Made by a program: the position numbers and the translations under genes. Of a DNA stretch of 64,000 nucleotides, positions 8,170-17,430 are shown in pieces (positions within the stretch are counted from its first letter, which is position 1; every line of letters starts with the position of its first letter). Location: the NCBI RefSeq assembly GCF_036010665.1, contig NZ_CP108581.1, positions 3,453,501 through 3,517,500 of the forward strand, read 5' to 3'. This stretch comes from Microbispora sp. NBC_01189. Lineage in GTDB: Bacteria; Actinomycetota; Actinomycetes; Streptosporangiales; Streptosporangiaceae. The notes under the pieces were generated by a model that ran no database searches, was not told the DNA's origin, and saw only the letters and a list, made by a program, of their open reading frames with translations.

Positions 8170-9549
8170 ATGAGTATCCTCGTCGTCGGCCTGAGCCACC
8201 GGACCACCCCGGTCGCCCTGCTCGAACGCGTGACGGTCAGTGGTGACGCACTCGTCAAACTGCTGCACGACCTGCAGGCCGACGAGAACGTGTCCGAGGC
8301 GCTGGTCGTCTCCACCTGCAACCGCGTCGAGGTCTACGCCGCGGTCGACCGCTTCCACGGCGGCCTCGGCGCCGTGACGAACCTGCTCGCCGCGCACTCC
8401 GGCCTGCCGCACGAGCGGCTCGCGCCGCACCTCTACGTGCACTACGAGGACCGGGCGGTCCAGCACCTGTTCACGGTCGCCTGCGGGCTCGACTCCATGG
8501 TCGTGGGCGAGGGGCAGATCCTCGGCCAGATCAGGACCGCGCTCCGCCTGGCGCAGGAGGAGGGCACGGCCGGGACGACCCTCAACGAACTGGCCCAGCA
8601 CGCGCTGCGGGCCGGCAAGCGGGCGCACGCCGACACCGGCATCGACCGGGCCGGCGCCTCGCTGGTCGGGGTGGGCCTGACGCTCGCCGAGCGGGTCCTC
8701 GGGCCTATCGCCGGCAGGCGCGCCCTGGTGGTCGGCGCGGGCTCGATGAGCGCGCTGTCCGCCGCGACCCTCTCCCGCGCGGGCGTGACCGACATCGTCA
8801 TCGCCAACCGCACCCGGGAGCGGGCCGAGCGGCTCGCCGAGACGGTCGGCGGGCGCGCCACGGACCTGGCCGGCGTCCCCGCCGAACTGGCCGCGGCCGA
8901 CCTCGTGATCTCCTGCGTCGGCGCCGGGACCCGCACGATCGACCCCGGCATGATCGGCGGCCGCGCGCGGCCGCTGTTCCTGCTCGACCTCGCGCTGCCC
9001 CACGACGTGGACCCCGGCGTACGGGACCTGCCCGGCGTGACGCTGGTCGACCTGGAGTCGATGCAGCAGGACGGCGTGGGCGACGACGTCGCCGACGGCG
9101 GCCGGGCCGAGGCGATCCGGGAGGTCGGGCGCGTCGTGACCGAGGAGGTCACGGCCTACCTGCACGCGGAGCGCGCCGCGCTGGTCACCCCCACGGTCGT
9201 GGCCCTGCGCAGCAAGGCCGCCGGAGTGGTGGAGGCCGAGATGGGCCGGCTGATGTCCCGCCTGCCCGGCCTCGACGGGCGGACCCGCGACGAGGTCACC
9301 CAGACCGTACGGCGGGTCGTGGACAAACTGCTCCACGAGCCGACCGTACGGGTGAAGCGGCTGGCCGCGGCGCCGGGCGGCGACCAGTACGCCGAGGCGC
9401 TGCGCGAGCTGTTCGGCCTCGACCCGAACGCGCCCGACGCCGTGTCGTGTCTCGACAGCCTGGACGGCCTGGAGACCTTGGAGAACCTGGACAGCCTGAG
9501 GAGCCTCGACGGCATGCGGAGCCCGAACAATCCGGAGGTGGAACGATGA
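8170..9549 (+). CDS. hemA: Glutamyl-tRNA reductase
   Basis: The protein has 459 aa and catalyses NADPH-dependent reduction of glutamyl-tRNA to glutamate-1-semialdehyde, the first step of C5 tetrapyrrole synthesis. The catalytic Cys50 lies in STCNRVEVYA, preceded by SHRTTP. The NADPH-binding region has VVGAGSMSALSA, and a C-terminal helical dimerisation domain follows. ATG 8170 has GGAGCGAG upstream. The last four bases overlap the hemC start. A leucine/aspartate/serine-rich tail (SCLDSLDGLETLENLDSL) of about 45 residues extends beyond the usual family end. Confidence 0.97.
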   Translation: MSILVVGLSHRTTPVALLERVTVSGDALVKLLHDLQADENVSEALVVSTCNRVEVYAAVDRFHGGLGAVTNLLAAHSGLPHERLAPHLYVHYEDRAVQHLFTVACGLDSMVVGEGQILGQIRTALRLAQEEGTAGTTLNELAQHALRAGKRAHADTGIDRAGASLVGVGLTLAERVLGPIAGRRALVVGAGSMSALSAATLSRAGVTDIVIANRTRERAERLAETVGGRATDLAGVPAELAAADLVISCVGAGTRTIDPGMIGGRARPLFLLDLALPHDVDPGVRDLPGVTLVDLESMQQDGVGDDVADGGRAEAIREVGRVVTEEVTAYLHAERAALVTPTVVALRSKAAGVVEAEMGRLMSRLPGLDGRTRDEVTQTVRRVVDKLLHEPTVRVKRLAAAPGGDQYAEALRELFGLDPNAPDAVSCLDSLDGLETLENLDSLRSLDGMRSPNNPEVER

Positions 9550-10457
9550 GCACGCCTCTTCGTCTCGGCACCCGCAGGAGCCTGATGGCGACCACCCAGT
9601 CGGGGATCGTCGCCGAGCGGCTGACCGCCCTGACCGGCCGGGAGGTCGAGCTCGTCGGCGTCACGACGTTCGGCGACGTCTCCCGGGCCCACCTGACCCA
9701 GCTCGGCGGCACGGGCGTCTTCGTGAACGACCTGCGCGGGCGGCTGCTCGCCGGCGAGGTCGACTTCGCGGTCCACTCGCTCAAGGACCTGCCGACCAAG
9801 CAGGACGAGCGCATCGCGCTCGCGGCCGTCCCCGAGCGGGACGACCCGCGCGACGCGCTCGTCGGCCCGGTGCGGCTGCGCGACCTGCCCGCCGGGGCGC
9901 GCGTCGGCACCGGCTCGCCGCGCCGGGTGGCCCAGCTGCGCCTGCTCCGGCCGGACCTCGACTACGTCCCCATCAGGGGAAACGCGGACACCCGCATCGG
10001 CAAGGTGACGTCGGGCGAGCTGGCCGCCGTCGTGCTGGCCGCCGCCGGGCTGGCCAGGATCCGCCGGACCGGGGAGATCGCCCAGGTGTTCGAGGTCGGC
10101 GAGATACTGCCCGCCCCCGGGCAGGGCGCCCTCGCCGTCGAGTGCCTGGCCGACCGTGACGATCTCATCGAACTGCTGGCCGCCGTCGACGACCCGCTGA
10201 CGCGGGCCGCCGTGGGGGCCGAACGTTCGGTGCTCGCCGCCCTCGAGGCCGGTTGCGCGGCCCCGGTAGGTGCTTTCGCCTCCGGTGACGGGCACATTCT
10301 CAATCTGACCGCCACCGTCGTCGACGTCGACGGCGCACGGTCGGTGCGCAAGTCCACCTCCGGACCTTCTCCGGCGGCAGTGGAGCTCGGCCGTGAACTC
10401 GCGGCAGCCATGATCGCCGAAGGGGCCGACACGTTGATGGGGGAGCAGGCCCGTTGA
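9546..10457 (+). CDS. hemC: Porphobilinogen deaminase (hydroxymethylbilane synthase)
   Basis: The 303-aa enzyme polymerises four porphobilinogen units into hydroxymethylbilane. The dipyrromethane cofactor Cys237 lies in EAGCAAPVG. The substrate-binding segments VHSLKDLP and GSPRRVAQL are intact. ATG 9546 overlaps the hemA stop (ATGA), indicating translational coupling. The gene ends in a TTGA overlap with hemD. Confidence 0.97.
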   Translation: MSTPLRLGTRRSLMATTQSGIVAERLTALTGREVELVGVTTFGDVSRAHLTQLGGTGVFVNDLRGRLLAGEVDFAVHSLKDLPTKQDERIALAAVPERDDPRDALVGPVRLRDLPAGARVGTGSPRRVAQLRLLRPDLDYVPIRGNADTRIGKVTSGELAAVVLAAAGLARIRRTGEIAQVFEVGEILPAPGQGALAVECLADRDDLIELLAAVDDPLTRAAVGAERSVLAALEAGCAAPVGAFASGDGHILNLTATVVDVDGARSVRKSTSGPSPAAVELGRELAAAMIAEGADTLMGEQAR

Positions 10458-12043
10458 GCCCCGCCGATCACAGCACCCAGGCCCGATCCGGGTTCGTCGC
10501 CTTCGTGGGCGCCGGTCCCGGTGACGAGAACCTGCTCACACTGCGCGGCGCCGACCTGCTGAGCAGGGCCGACGTCGCCGTCCTCGACCGCCGGGCGTAC
10601 GGACCGCTGCTGCGCCACTGCCGCGAGGACGTCGAGGTCGTCGACATCGCCGCCGACGCGGCGGAGAACCCGGTGTCGCTGAAGACCATCCAGGCCGCCA
10701 AGGCGGGCCGCACCGTGGTGCGGCTGTGCTCGGGCGACCCGTCCTTCTTCTCCTCCGTCACCGACGAGGTGGCCGCCTGCGCCAAGGCGGACGTCGACTT
10801 CGAGATCGTGCCCGGCGTGCCGCCGGCCACGGCCGTCCTGACGTACGCCGGCATCCCGCCCGCGGCGTCGGCGCCGGAGTTCCGGATCGTCGACGCCGCG
10901 CAGGTGGACGACTGGGCGCGGCACGCCGACTGCGCGGGCACCCTCGTGATCTACAACGGCGTCTCGGACGCGGTCCCGATCAGCAAGGCGCTGATCGCGG
11001 GCGGCAAGCCCGACTCGACGCCGGTGGCGGTCACCAGCGACGGCACCACCACCGAGCAGTACACGGTGGTCTCCACGCTCGGACGGCTCGGCCCCGACCT
11101 CAAACACGCCGGGATGACCGAGCCCGCGCTGATCGTCGTCGGCGACGCCGTCGGCATGCGCGACCGCCTGTCGTGGTTCGAGACCAAGTCGCTGTTCGGC
11201 TGGCGGGTCCTGGTGCCGCGCACCAAGGAGCAGTCCAAGGGCCTGTCGGAGCAGCTCCGCTCGTACGGCGCGGTGCCCGAGGAGGTGCCGACGATCTCCG
11301 TCGAGCCGCCCCGCACCCCGCAGCAGATGGACCGCGCCATCAAGGGCCTGGTCACCGGACGCTACGAGTGGGTCGCCTTCACCAGCGCCAACGCCGTCAA
11401 GGCCGTCCGCGAGAAGTTCGAGGAGTACGGCCTGGACGCCCGCGCGTTCGCCGGCCTGAAGGTCGCCGCGGTCGGCGACGCCACCTCGCGGGCGCTGGTG
11501 GAGTTCGGCGTGAAACCCGACCTCATGCCGACGGGCGAGCAGTCGTCCGAGGGCCTGCTGACCGAGTGGCCGCCGTACGACTCGATGCTCGACCCGATCA
11601 ACCGGGTGCTGCTGCCGCGGGCCGACATCGCCACCGAGTCGCTGGTCGCGGGGCTGACCGAGCTCGGCTGGGAGTGCGACGACGTCACGGCCTACCGCAC
11701 CGTGCGGGCCGCGCCGCCGCCCGCCCCGATCCGCGAGGCGATCAAGGGCGGCGGGTTCGACGCCGTGTTGTTCACGTCGTCGTCGACCGTACGGAACCTC
11801 GTCGGCATCGCCGGCAAGCCGCACAACGTCACGGTGATCGCGGTCATCGGGCCGCAGACGGCCAAGACGGCCGAGGAGTTCGGCCTGCGGGTCGACGTGA
11901 TGGCCGACAAGCCGTCCGCCTCGGCCCTCGCCGCGGCGCTGGCGGACTACGGTGCGAAGATGCGCCACGCCGCGGTGTCGGCGGGCGAGGTGCCCCGCCG
12001 CCCCTCCCAAATGCGCCGGGGCGCGCGGCGCAGGGTGAAGTAG
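10454..12043 (+). CDS. hemD: Fused uroporphyrinogen-III C-methyltransferase / uroporphyrinogen-III synthase
   Basis: The product has 529 aa with two domains. Residues about 12-255 are a SAM-dependent uroporphyrinogen methyltransferase (VGAGPGDENLLTLRGADLL, then CSGDPSFFSSV), which leads to precorrin-2, sirohaem and cobalamin. Residues about 265-510 are uroporphyrinogen-III synthase (VLVPRTKEQ, VAFTSANAV, FTSSSTV). This fusion is normal in actinobacteria. Translation appears to start at TTG 10454, which overlaps the hemC stop as TTGA; GGGAGCAGG provides the ribosome-binding site. The gene branches haem and corrinoid synthesis within one polypeptide. Confidence 0.95.
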   Translation: MSPADHSTQARSGFVAFVGAGPGDENLLTLRGADLLSRADVAVLDRRAYGPLLRHCREDVEVVDIAADAAENPVSLKTIQAAKAGRTVVRLCSGDPSFFSSVTDEVAACAKADVDFEIVPGVPPATAVLTYAGIPPAASAPEFRIVDAAQVDDWARHADCAGTLVIYNGVSDAVPISKALIAGGKPDSTPVAVTSDGTTTEQYTVVSTLGRLGPDLKHAGMTEPALIVVGDAVGMRDRLSWFETKSLFGWRVLVPRTKEQSKGLSEQLRSYGAVPEEVPTISVEPPRTPQQMDRAIKGLVTGRYEWVAFTSANAVKAVREKFEEYGLDARAFAGLKVAAVGDATSRALVEFGVKPDLMPTGEQSSEGLLTEWPPYDSMLDPINRVLLPRADIATESLVAGLTELGWECDDVTAYRTVRAAPPPAPIREAIKGGGFDAVLFTSSSTVRNLVGIAGKPHNVTVIAVIGPQTAKTAEEFGLRVDVMADKPSASALAAALADYGAKMRHAAVSAGEVPRRPSQMRRGARRRVK

Positions 12044-12136
12044 ACACGTGAAGTAGCAGCGCGAGTGGATGTGATTCGCGCGCGGCCCGCGGGGGCGACC
12101 CCGCGGGCCGGCGCGATCTGGAGCGGGGAGATCGCT

Positions 12137-13123
12137 GTGAACGCCCGATACCCGGTGGCGCGGCCCCGGCGGCTGCGCCGCACCGCCGCGATGCGGCGGA
12201 TGGTCGCGGGGACGCGGCTGCATCCGGCCGAGTTCATCCTGCCCGTGTTCGTCAAGGAGGGAATCGCCGAGCCGCAGCCGGTGGGCTCCATGCCGGGGGT
12301 CGTCCAGCACACCCGCGAGTCGCTGCGCAAGGCCGCCCACGAGGCGGCGGAGGCCGGCGTCGGCGGGATCATGCTGTTCGGCGTCCCGGCGCACAAGGAC
12401 GCCCGGGGCTCGGGCGCCGACGACCCCGGCGGGATCGTCCAGCTGGCCCTGCGCGACCTGGCCGCCGACCTGGGTGACGCGCTGGTCCTGATGACCGACA
12501 CCTGCCTGGACGAGTACACCGACCACGGCCACTGCGGCCTGCTGACCGCCGACGGCGAGGTGGACAACGACGCGACGCTGGAGCGGTACGCGGCGGCGGC
12601 GGTCGCCCAGGCGGCGGCCGGCAGCGCGATGATCGCACCGAGCGGCATGATGGACGGCCAGGTGGAGGCCATCCGCGCCGCCCTCGACGGCAACGGCTTC
12701 GCCGAGATCCCGATCCTCGCCTACGCGGCCAAGTACGCCTCCGGGTTCTACGGGCCGTTCCGCGACGCCGCCGAGTGCGCGCCGCGGTTCGGCGACCGCA
12801 GCGCCTACCAGCAGGACCCGTCCGGCCCGGTCGGCGAGGCGCTGCGCGAGGTGCGTCTCGACCTGGCCGAGGGCGCGGACGCCGTCATGGTCAAGCCCGC
12901 CCTGGCCTACCTGGACATCCTGCGCCAGGTGCGCGACCTGGTCGAGGTGCCCGTCGCGGCCTACCAGGTCAGCGGTGAGTACGCGATGGTCGAGGCCGCG
13001 GCGGCCAACGGCTGGATCGACCGGGAGCGGGTGATCATGGAATCGCTGGTCGCGATCCGCCGCGCCGGGGCCGACATGATCCTCACGTACTGGGCCACGG
13101 AGGTCGCCCGGGCACTATCCTGA
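12137..13123 (+). CDS. hemB: Delta-aminolevulinic acid dehydratase (porphobilinogen synthase)
   Basis: The enzyme has 328 aa from GTG 12137, selected for GGGGAG at 12125-12130 and for family length; an in-frame ATG at 12065 would add 24 atypical residues. It joins two 5-aminolevulinate molecules to porphobilinogen. Visible active-site parts are the metal-binding DTCLDEYTDHGHCG, the lysine in AAKYASGFYGPFR and the Schiff-base lysine in VMVKPALAYLD. It lies 93 bp after hemD in the same direction and may be read from the rex promoter or its own. Confidence 0.96.
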   Translation: MNARYPVARPRRLRRTAAMRRMVAGTRLHPAEFILPVFVKEGIAEPQPVGSMPGVVQHTRESLRKAAHEAAEAGVGGIMLFGVPAHKDARGSGADDPGGIVQLALRDLAADLGDALVLMTDTCLDEYTDHGHCGLLTADGEVDNDATLERYAAAAVAQAAAGSAMIAPSGMMDGQVEAIRAALDGNGFAEIPILAYAAKYASGFYGPFRDAAECAPRFGDRSAYQQDPSGPVGEALREVRLDLAEGADAVMVKPALAYLDILRQVRDLVEVPVAAYQVSGEYAMVEAAAANGWIDRERVIMESLVAIRRAGADMILTYWATEVARALS

Positions 13124-13327
13124 CCTCTCATCAGGGCCCTGCCAGGCGAGGGAAATCAGCAGGTACGTACCATCGTGCCTATCGCAGGGCGGCGGCGGCG
13201 ACGGAACGTCCGGCGCACGCCGCCGGAGTCGGGCGTGGCCAGGGCGGCGTGGCGAGGCGCAGCCGGGGCCGCGCGGCAGGGCGTGTCTCGTCGGAGACCG
13301 CTTGGGTCGCTTGTGGGGAGGAGCGCC

Positions 13328-13972
13328 ATGGTCGGAGTACCGCTGACCCGTCGCGCGAAACGGCGCGCGCATCACGCGCCACCGAAGATGACGTCGGTGC
13401 TCGAGTACGCCCAGCTGGGCTGGGCGAGCTGTATGGGAGCCCATCCGCTGGCCGAGGGAGGCAGGGCGTGCTCCTGTGACCGGGTGGGTTGTCCCGACCC
13501 CGGCATGCACCCGCTGTCGCCCGCCTGGCAGATGCAGGCCACGACGGACACCGCGCTGCTGACGCGGTGGTGGACGCAGGAACCGGACGCGAACGTGATC
13601 CTGCCCACCGGCAGGGTGTTCGACGTGTTCGACGTGGCGGCCGAGGCGGGCCGCCCCACGCTCACGGCCATGGACGCCGCGGGCTTCGACACCGGCCCGG
13701 TCGCCGAGAACGGCGACCGGGTGCTTTTTTTCGTGGCCACACGCGGCGCCCCCGAGGACGAGGACGAGTGGTGGTCCTGCCACCTCGACGCGGGCCCGGA
13801 GGCCATCGCCAGCACACCGGGGCTGCGCTGGCACTGCCGGGAGAGCTACGTGCTCGCGCCGCCGTCCACCACGCCGACCGGCGGCGTCGTGAGCTGGATC
13901 AGGCCTCCCGACGGGCGTCCCCTGCCCGATCCGCTGCGCGTCCTCGACCTGCTGGCCGACTTCTGCGAGTAG
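13328..13972 (+). CDS. Bifunctional primase/polymerase (prim-pol) N-terminal domain-like protein
   Basis: The 214-aa protein starts at ATG 13328 behind GGGGAGGAGCG. The segments LGWASCMGAHPLAEGGRACSC, HPLSPAWQ, WWTQEPDANVILPTGRVFDVFDV and WHCRESYVLAPPS match the archaeo-eukaryotic-primase-like prim-pol domain usually found on plasmids and phages. The canonical metal-binding acidic pair is read here as FDVFDV with one Asp in place of the usual DxD, so polymerase activity is uncertain. A stand-alone gene of this type between hemB and hemL recurs in actinobacteria, so it is probably a resident gene of unknown role, not a recent import. Confidence 0.75.
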   Translation: MVGVPLTRRAKRRAHHAPPKMTSVLEYAQLGWASCMGAHPLAEGGRACSCDRVGCPDPGMHPLSPAWQMQATTDTALLTRWWTQEPDANVILPTGRVFDVFDVAAEAGRPTLTAMDAAGFDTGPVAENGDRVLFFVATRGAPEDEDEWWSCHLDAGPEAIASTPGLRWHCRESYVLAPPSTTPTGGVVSWIRPPDGRPLPDPLRVLDLLADFCE

Positions 13973-14016
13973 TCCGCGCGGGTGGTTCCGGTAGGACCGG
14001 CGCGCCGGCCGGCCCG

Positions 14017-14022
14017 TAACCT
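14017..14022 (+). promoter_or_regulatory. -10 element for leaderless hemL transcript
   Basis: TAACCT ends 7 bp before the hemL GTG. This spacing puts the transcript start at or next to the start codon. The GGAGGG directly before the GTG is too close to act as a ribosome-binding site, which also favours leaderless initiation. Confidence 0.5.
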
Positions 14023-14029
14023 GGAGGGC

Positions 14030-15325
14030 GTGACACGTACGCAGACCTCCGAGGACCTGTTCGACCGCGCCCGCCGGATCGTCCCGGGCGGGGTGAACTC
14101 GCCGGTGCGCGCCTTCGGCGCCGTGGGCGGCACCCCCCGCTTCATGGCCTCCGGCGAGGGGCCGTACATCACCGACGTGGACGGCAACCGCTACGTCGAC
14201 CTGGTGTGCTCCTGGGGCCCGATGATCCTGGGCCACCGCCACCCCGCCGTCGTGGAGGCGCTGGAGGAGGCTCTTTCGCGCGGCTTCTCGTTCGGCACCG
14301 CGACCGAGGGCGAGGTCCTGCTCGCCGAGGAGATCGTCTCCCGGGTCGCCCCCGTCGAGAAGGTCCGCCTGGTCAGCTCGGGCACCGAGGCCACCATGTC
14401 CGCCGTACGGCTCGCCCGCGGCTTCACCGGCCGGGCGAAGGTCGTGAAGTTCGCCGGCTGCTACCACGGCCACGTCGACGCGCTGCTGGCCTCCGCCGGC
14501 TCGGGAGTCGTCACCTTCGGCCTGCCGGACACCCCGGGCGTCACCGGCGCCTCGGCCGCCGACACGATCGTCCTGCCGTACAACTCGGCCGAGGCGGTCG
14601 AGGAGGCGTTCGGCGCGTTCGACATCGCCTGCGTGATCACCGAGGCGTGCCCGGCGAACATGGGCGTCGTGCCCCCCGCCGGCGGCTTCAACGCGCGCCT
14701 GCGCGAGCTGTGCACCGAGCACGGCGCGCTGCTGATCGTCGACGAGGTGCTCACCGGCTTCCGCGTCTCCGCCTCCGGCTGGTACGGCGTCGACCCCGTC
14801 GAGGCCGACCTCATGACGTTCGGCAAGGTGATGGGCGGCGGGCTGCCCGCCGCGGCCTTCGGCGGCCGGGCGGAGGTCATGGCCGCGCTCGCCCCCGAGG
14901 GGCCCGTCTACCAGGCCGGGACGCTGTCGGGCAACCCGCTCGCCTGCGCGGCCGGGCTGGCCACGCTGCGCGCCTGCGACGACGACGCCTACGACCGCAT
15001 CGACGCCTCCGCCCTGGTCATCGGGCGGGCGGCCTCCGACGCGCTGGCCGCCGCCGGAGTGCCGCACCGCCTCCAGCGGGCGGGCAACCTCTTCTCGATC
15101 TTCTTCACCGACACCCCGGTCACCGACTTCGAGTCGGCCCGCACCCAGAACACCGACGCCTACCGGGCGTTCTTCCACAGCATGCTGGACCAGGGCGTCT
15201 ACCTGCCGCCGTCGGCGTACGAGGCGTGGTTCCTGTCGGCCGCCCACGACGACGAGGCGCTCACCCGGATCGCCGAGGCCCTGCCACTGGCCGCCAAGGC
15301 CGCCGCCCAGGCCGCCGGCGCCTGA
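14030..15325 (+). CDS. hemL: Glutamate-1-semialdehyde 2,1-aminomutase
   Basis: This 431-aa PLP enzyme converts glutamate-1-semialdehyde into 5-aminolevulinate, following HemA. The PLP lysine is K266 in [23 protein letters not shown] at the N-terminus and [16 protein letters not shown] are family signatures. GTG 14030 agrees with family length and with a -10 element 7 bp upstream. It completes the set hemA, hemL, hemB, hemC, hemD, the full route from glutamyl-tRNA to uroporphyrinogen III within 7.2 kb. Confidence 0.97.
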   Translation: MTRTQTSEDLFDRARRIVPGGVNSPVRAFGAVGGTPRFMASGEGPYITDVDGNRYVDLVCSWGPMILGHRHPAVVEALEEALSRGFSFGTATEGEVLLAEEIVSRVAPVEKVRLVSSGTEATMSAVRLARGFTGRAKVVKFAGCYHGHVDALLASAGSGVVTFGLPDTPGVTGASAADTIVLPYNSAEAVEEAFGAFDIACVITEACPANMGVVPPAGGFNARLRELCTEHGALLIVDEVLTGFRVSASGWYGVDPVEADLMTFGKVMGGGLPAAAFGGRAEVMAALAPEGPVYQAGTLSGNPLACAAGLATLRACDDDAYDRIDASALVIGRAASDALAAAGVPHRLQRAGNLFSIFFTDTPVTDFESARTQNTDAYRAFFHSMLDQGVYLPPSAYEAWFLSAAHDDEALTRIAEALPLAAKAAAQAAGA

Positions 15326-15339
15326 AACGGCTCAGGCTC

Positions 15340-15512
15340 ACCGGGCGGTGCGGGACCTGCGGCACGGGCATCCCGACGCCGACGTACGCACGCCGCACCT
15401 CGATTGGAACGAGCCGCGTGCGGCGCTGCTCGACCGGCGGGTCGACGCGGTCGTCACCCGGCTGCCGCTGAGAACCGGCGACCTGCGTGTGACGGTCCTC
15501 CACGTCGTCGTG
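15340..15512 (+). pseudogene. Fragment of a LysR-type regulator (substrate-binding domain)
   Basis: The open frame reads HPDADVRTPHLDWNEPRAAL and LDRRVDAVVTRLPLRTGDLRV, which resembles the start of the LysR effector-binding domain. There is no HTH part upstream (hemL ends 15 bp before) and the downstream part is lost where the Uma2 3'-end repeat begins at 15517. It is a short relic, both ends missing. Confidence 0.55.
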
Positions 15513-15516
15513 GCGA

Positions 15517-15608
15517 GCCGGCCCGCCTCACTTCACCAGCCGGTCGAGATCCACCTCGATCGGGAAGGGCACCTGCACCGCCAGGTGCCCGTGGTGGATC
15601 CCGGTCGG
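15517..15608 (-). repeat. Displaced copy of the Uma2 gene 3' end
   Basis: The 92 bp are identical to 16383-16474 except for four positions. The copy covers the last ~26 codons of the Uma2-family gene, its stop codon (15528-15530) and 11 bp beyond. Both copies have the same orientation and flank a broken phosphotransferase gene. Confidence 0.93.
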
Positions 15609-15780
15609 CACACGAGACCTCGCCGCCGGTGTCCGGCACCGGCCGTCCCAGGCCGGTGGCGGTGGGGGCTCGACGGTCGAGGACGCCTTTCCCCGCGTCA
15701 TCGTGGAGGCCGGCCTGCCTTGACCCCGGAGCGGCTCGTCGGAGCCGGGGAGGCGGCGTGGCGGCGGGCCATCCCCATGA

Positions 15781-16361
15781 CCCGGCGTCCCACAGCAGGT
15801 TGAGCGGCTGAAAGTCGCCGTGAGTCCACCCCACCGGTCCGGCCGGAATCTCATCACCCGGCCGGTCGGCGGCGTAGACGGCAAGCAGATCCTTGCGCTG
15901 CCGCAAGGCGCGGGCGGCGGCGAGGTCGAACGCCTGTGGCTCGTCCAGGGAGCCTGGTGGGTTCTCCCAAGCAGTCGGCCGAGTCGGTTGGCCTCTCCTA
16001 TGGTCAGACGGGAGCCCTCGCGGTGGACGCCCCGAGCCCAGGGCAGCAGACAGTAGGCGCGCCCGTCGATCTCAAGCACCGGGTCCTTCTGCGCCGTGAG
16101 GCGCGGTGGGCACACAGGGAGTCCGCTGGCCGCGAGGGACCGCAGGACGTCCAGACTGCGACGGGCCTTCGGCACCGGTACATCGACGAGTTGCTTGAGC
16201 GCGAATACTCCCTGCTCAGTCTCGATACGCCAGTTGCGGTTCATCATCCCCGCGGGGAGGAACACCGCCGCACGGGCTTTCCCCAGGCCGTATGTGGCTA
16301 CGATCTTAGCGAGATCGTTATCAGCGATTCCGCCCCGCACGCCTGCGGCCTCATGAGTCAC
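15781..16361 (-). pseudogene. Aminoglycoside phosphotransferase-like gene, frameshifted and 3'-truncated
   Basis: The N-terminal half is in one frame (LPAGMMNRNWRIETEQGVFALKQ, then VLEIDGRAYCLLPWARG; the nucleotide-binding lobe). Near 15940 the reading must shift by one frame to continue as LDEPQAFDLAAARALRQRKD and WTHGDFQPLNLLWD. That last part is the catalytic HGDxxxxN loop of the phosphotransferase (APH) family. Homology stops soon after, and the Mg2+-binding DxD part is missing. About 170 bp of unassigned sequence (15609-15780) separates it from the Uma2 tail copy. The product cannot be active. The original function may have been small-molecule phosphorylation. Confidence 0.8.
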
Positions 16362-16382
16362 GTCTCGTAATCCCTCGCGGAC

Positions 16383-16474
16383 GCCGGACCGCCTCACTTC
16401 ACCAGCTGATCGAGATCCACCTCGATCGGGAAGGGCACCTGCACCGCCAGGCGCCCGTGGTGGATCCCGGTCGG
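16383..16474 (-). repeat. Uma2 gene 3' end, parental copy of the direct repeat
   Basis: The 92-bp segment at the 3' end of the intact Uma2 gene is repeated at 15517-15608 with 88 of 92 positions equal. The distance between copies is 866 bp. One end of the repeat lies 11 bp past the stop codon. Confidence 0.93.
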
Positions 16475-17041
16475 CGTGTAACCGCCCGTGGCCGGGTCGC
16501 GCTCGTACACGTAGACGACGGGACGCCCGTCATGCTCCTCCACTCGCCAGAAGTGCGGGATGCCCGCCTCGGCGTACCGCAGCGGCTTGAGCTTGCGGTC
16601 ACGCTCCACCGACTCGGGGGAGACGACCTCGATCACGAGATGGACCTCCCCCGACTCGTAGAAAGTGCGCGCGTTGTCCGCCGCGGCCTCGGCATCGATG
16701 ACCATCACATCCGGGCACGGCCGTGTCCGTTTCCCCAGCTTGACGTCCATCTGCTGTACGGCTGCCAGATGCGTGGGGGACTCTGCGTCGAGCCGTTCCG
16801 TCAGGCCGCGGATGAGCCGCTCGTGGAACCGCCTCTGGGGGGACATGAAGACGAGTGCTCCATCGATCAATTCGACGTGTTTGAAGAAGTCGGGCTCGCC
16901 GTTGGGGCCCTCATAGGGCAGATGATCGAGGTCGTCCGCGGCCCATCCCCAGGGAGGAGGCGCCGGCCAATACTCGAGTGCGCTGCTCACGTCGTGCACC
17001 TTAGCGTCTTCTTCATCACTCACGGTAGTCATTCCACTCAT
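16394..17041 (-). CDS. Uma2 family (PD-(D/E)xK-like, DUF820) protein
   Basis: The 215-aa protein starts at ATG 17041, favoured by AAGGG upstream; ATG 17032 is also possible. The segments HVELIDGALVFMSP, CPDVMVIDA, VHLVIEVVSPES, DRKLKPLRYAEAGIPHFWRVE and VYVYERD are typical of the Uma2/DUF820 family. That family has a restriction-endonuclease-like core (D...E-x-V/K) and is abundant in actinobacteria and cyanobacteria. The biological role is unknown; nuclease activity is predicted from fold only. Its 3' end is duplicated downstream. Confidence 0.88.
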   Translation of the reverse strand: MSGMTTVSDEEDAKVHDVSSALEYWPAPPPWGWAADDLDHLPYEGPNGEPDFFKHVELIDGALVFMSPQRRFHERLIRGLTERLDAESPTHLAAVQQMDVKLGKRTRPCPDVMVIDAEAAADNARTFYESGEVHLVIEVVSPESVERDRKLKPLRYAEAGIPHFWRVEEHDGRPVVYVYERDPATGGYTPTGIHHGRLAVQVPFPIEVDLDQLVK

Positions 17042-17211
17042 TCTCGTGACCCTTCCCCATTGTCTCCCGATCCGCACGGCGAGGGGAGCGCCAGTACGTG
17101 TGTGCGGCCGTGTCGAGCGGTGGGGCATTCGCCGGACGGGGTGACGGTTCGGCTGATATCACTTTCGGTGTCGAGTTATCAACTGAGCGTGCCGAAGGTG
17201 AGGCGAGCAGG

Positions 17212-17430
17212 GTGAAGCGGCAGGACGAGGTGCTCCACCTGGTGGCCGGGGTGGCCGATCTGATCGCCGAGAGGTTGCGCGGTGCGGCCCGGCTGCTCCC
17301 CGCCCTGACGGAGGTCAGGGAGGAATTGCGAGCACGCGGCGAGCTGGCGCTCAAGCGGGCCGCCCCGGCGTCCGAGGCGCACATGGAGATCCTGGCCAGA
17401 CGGGCCGCCGAGCGGCACTTCCGTGGGTGA
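17212..17430 (+). CDS. Small helical protein upstream of a prenyl synthase, 72 aa
   Basis: GTG 17212 has GAGGCGAGCAGG upstream and the frame ends at 17430, overlapping the next gene by 8 bp. The product is almost entirely charged and Leu/Ala-rich (RQDEVLHLVAGVADLIAERL, REELRARGELALKRA), so a helical or coiled-coil protein is expected. I do not recognise the family. The tight overlap with the prenyl synthase gene suggests a partner or regulatory subunit (inference). Confidence 0.6.
   Translation: MKRQDEVLHLVAGVADLIAERLRGAARLLPALTEVREELRARGELALKRAAPASEAHMEILARRAAERHFRG

Noticed and set aside
15528-16397. A 289-aa phosphotransferase as an intact gene
   Set aside because: The open frame joins the N-lobe of an APH-like protein to out-of-frame sequence and to the Uma2 tail; the HGDxxxxN loop is in another frame.
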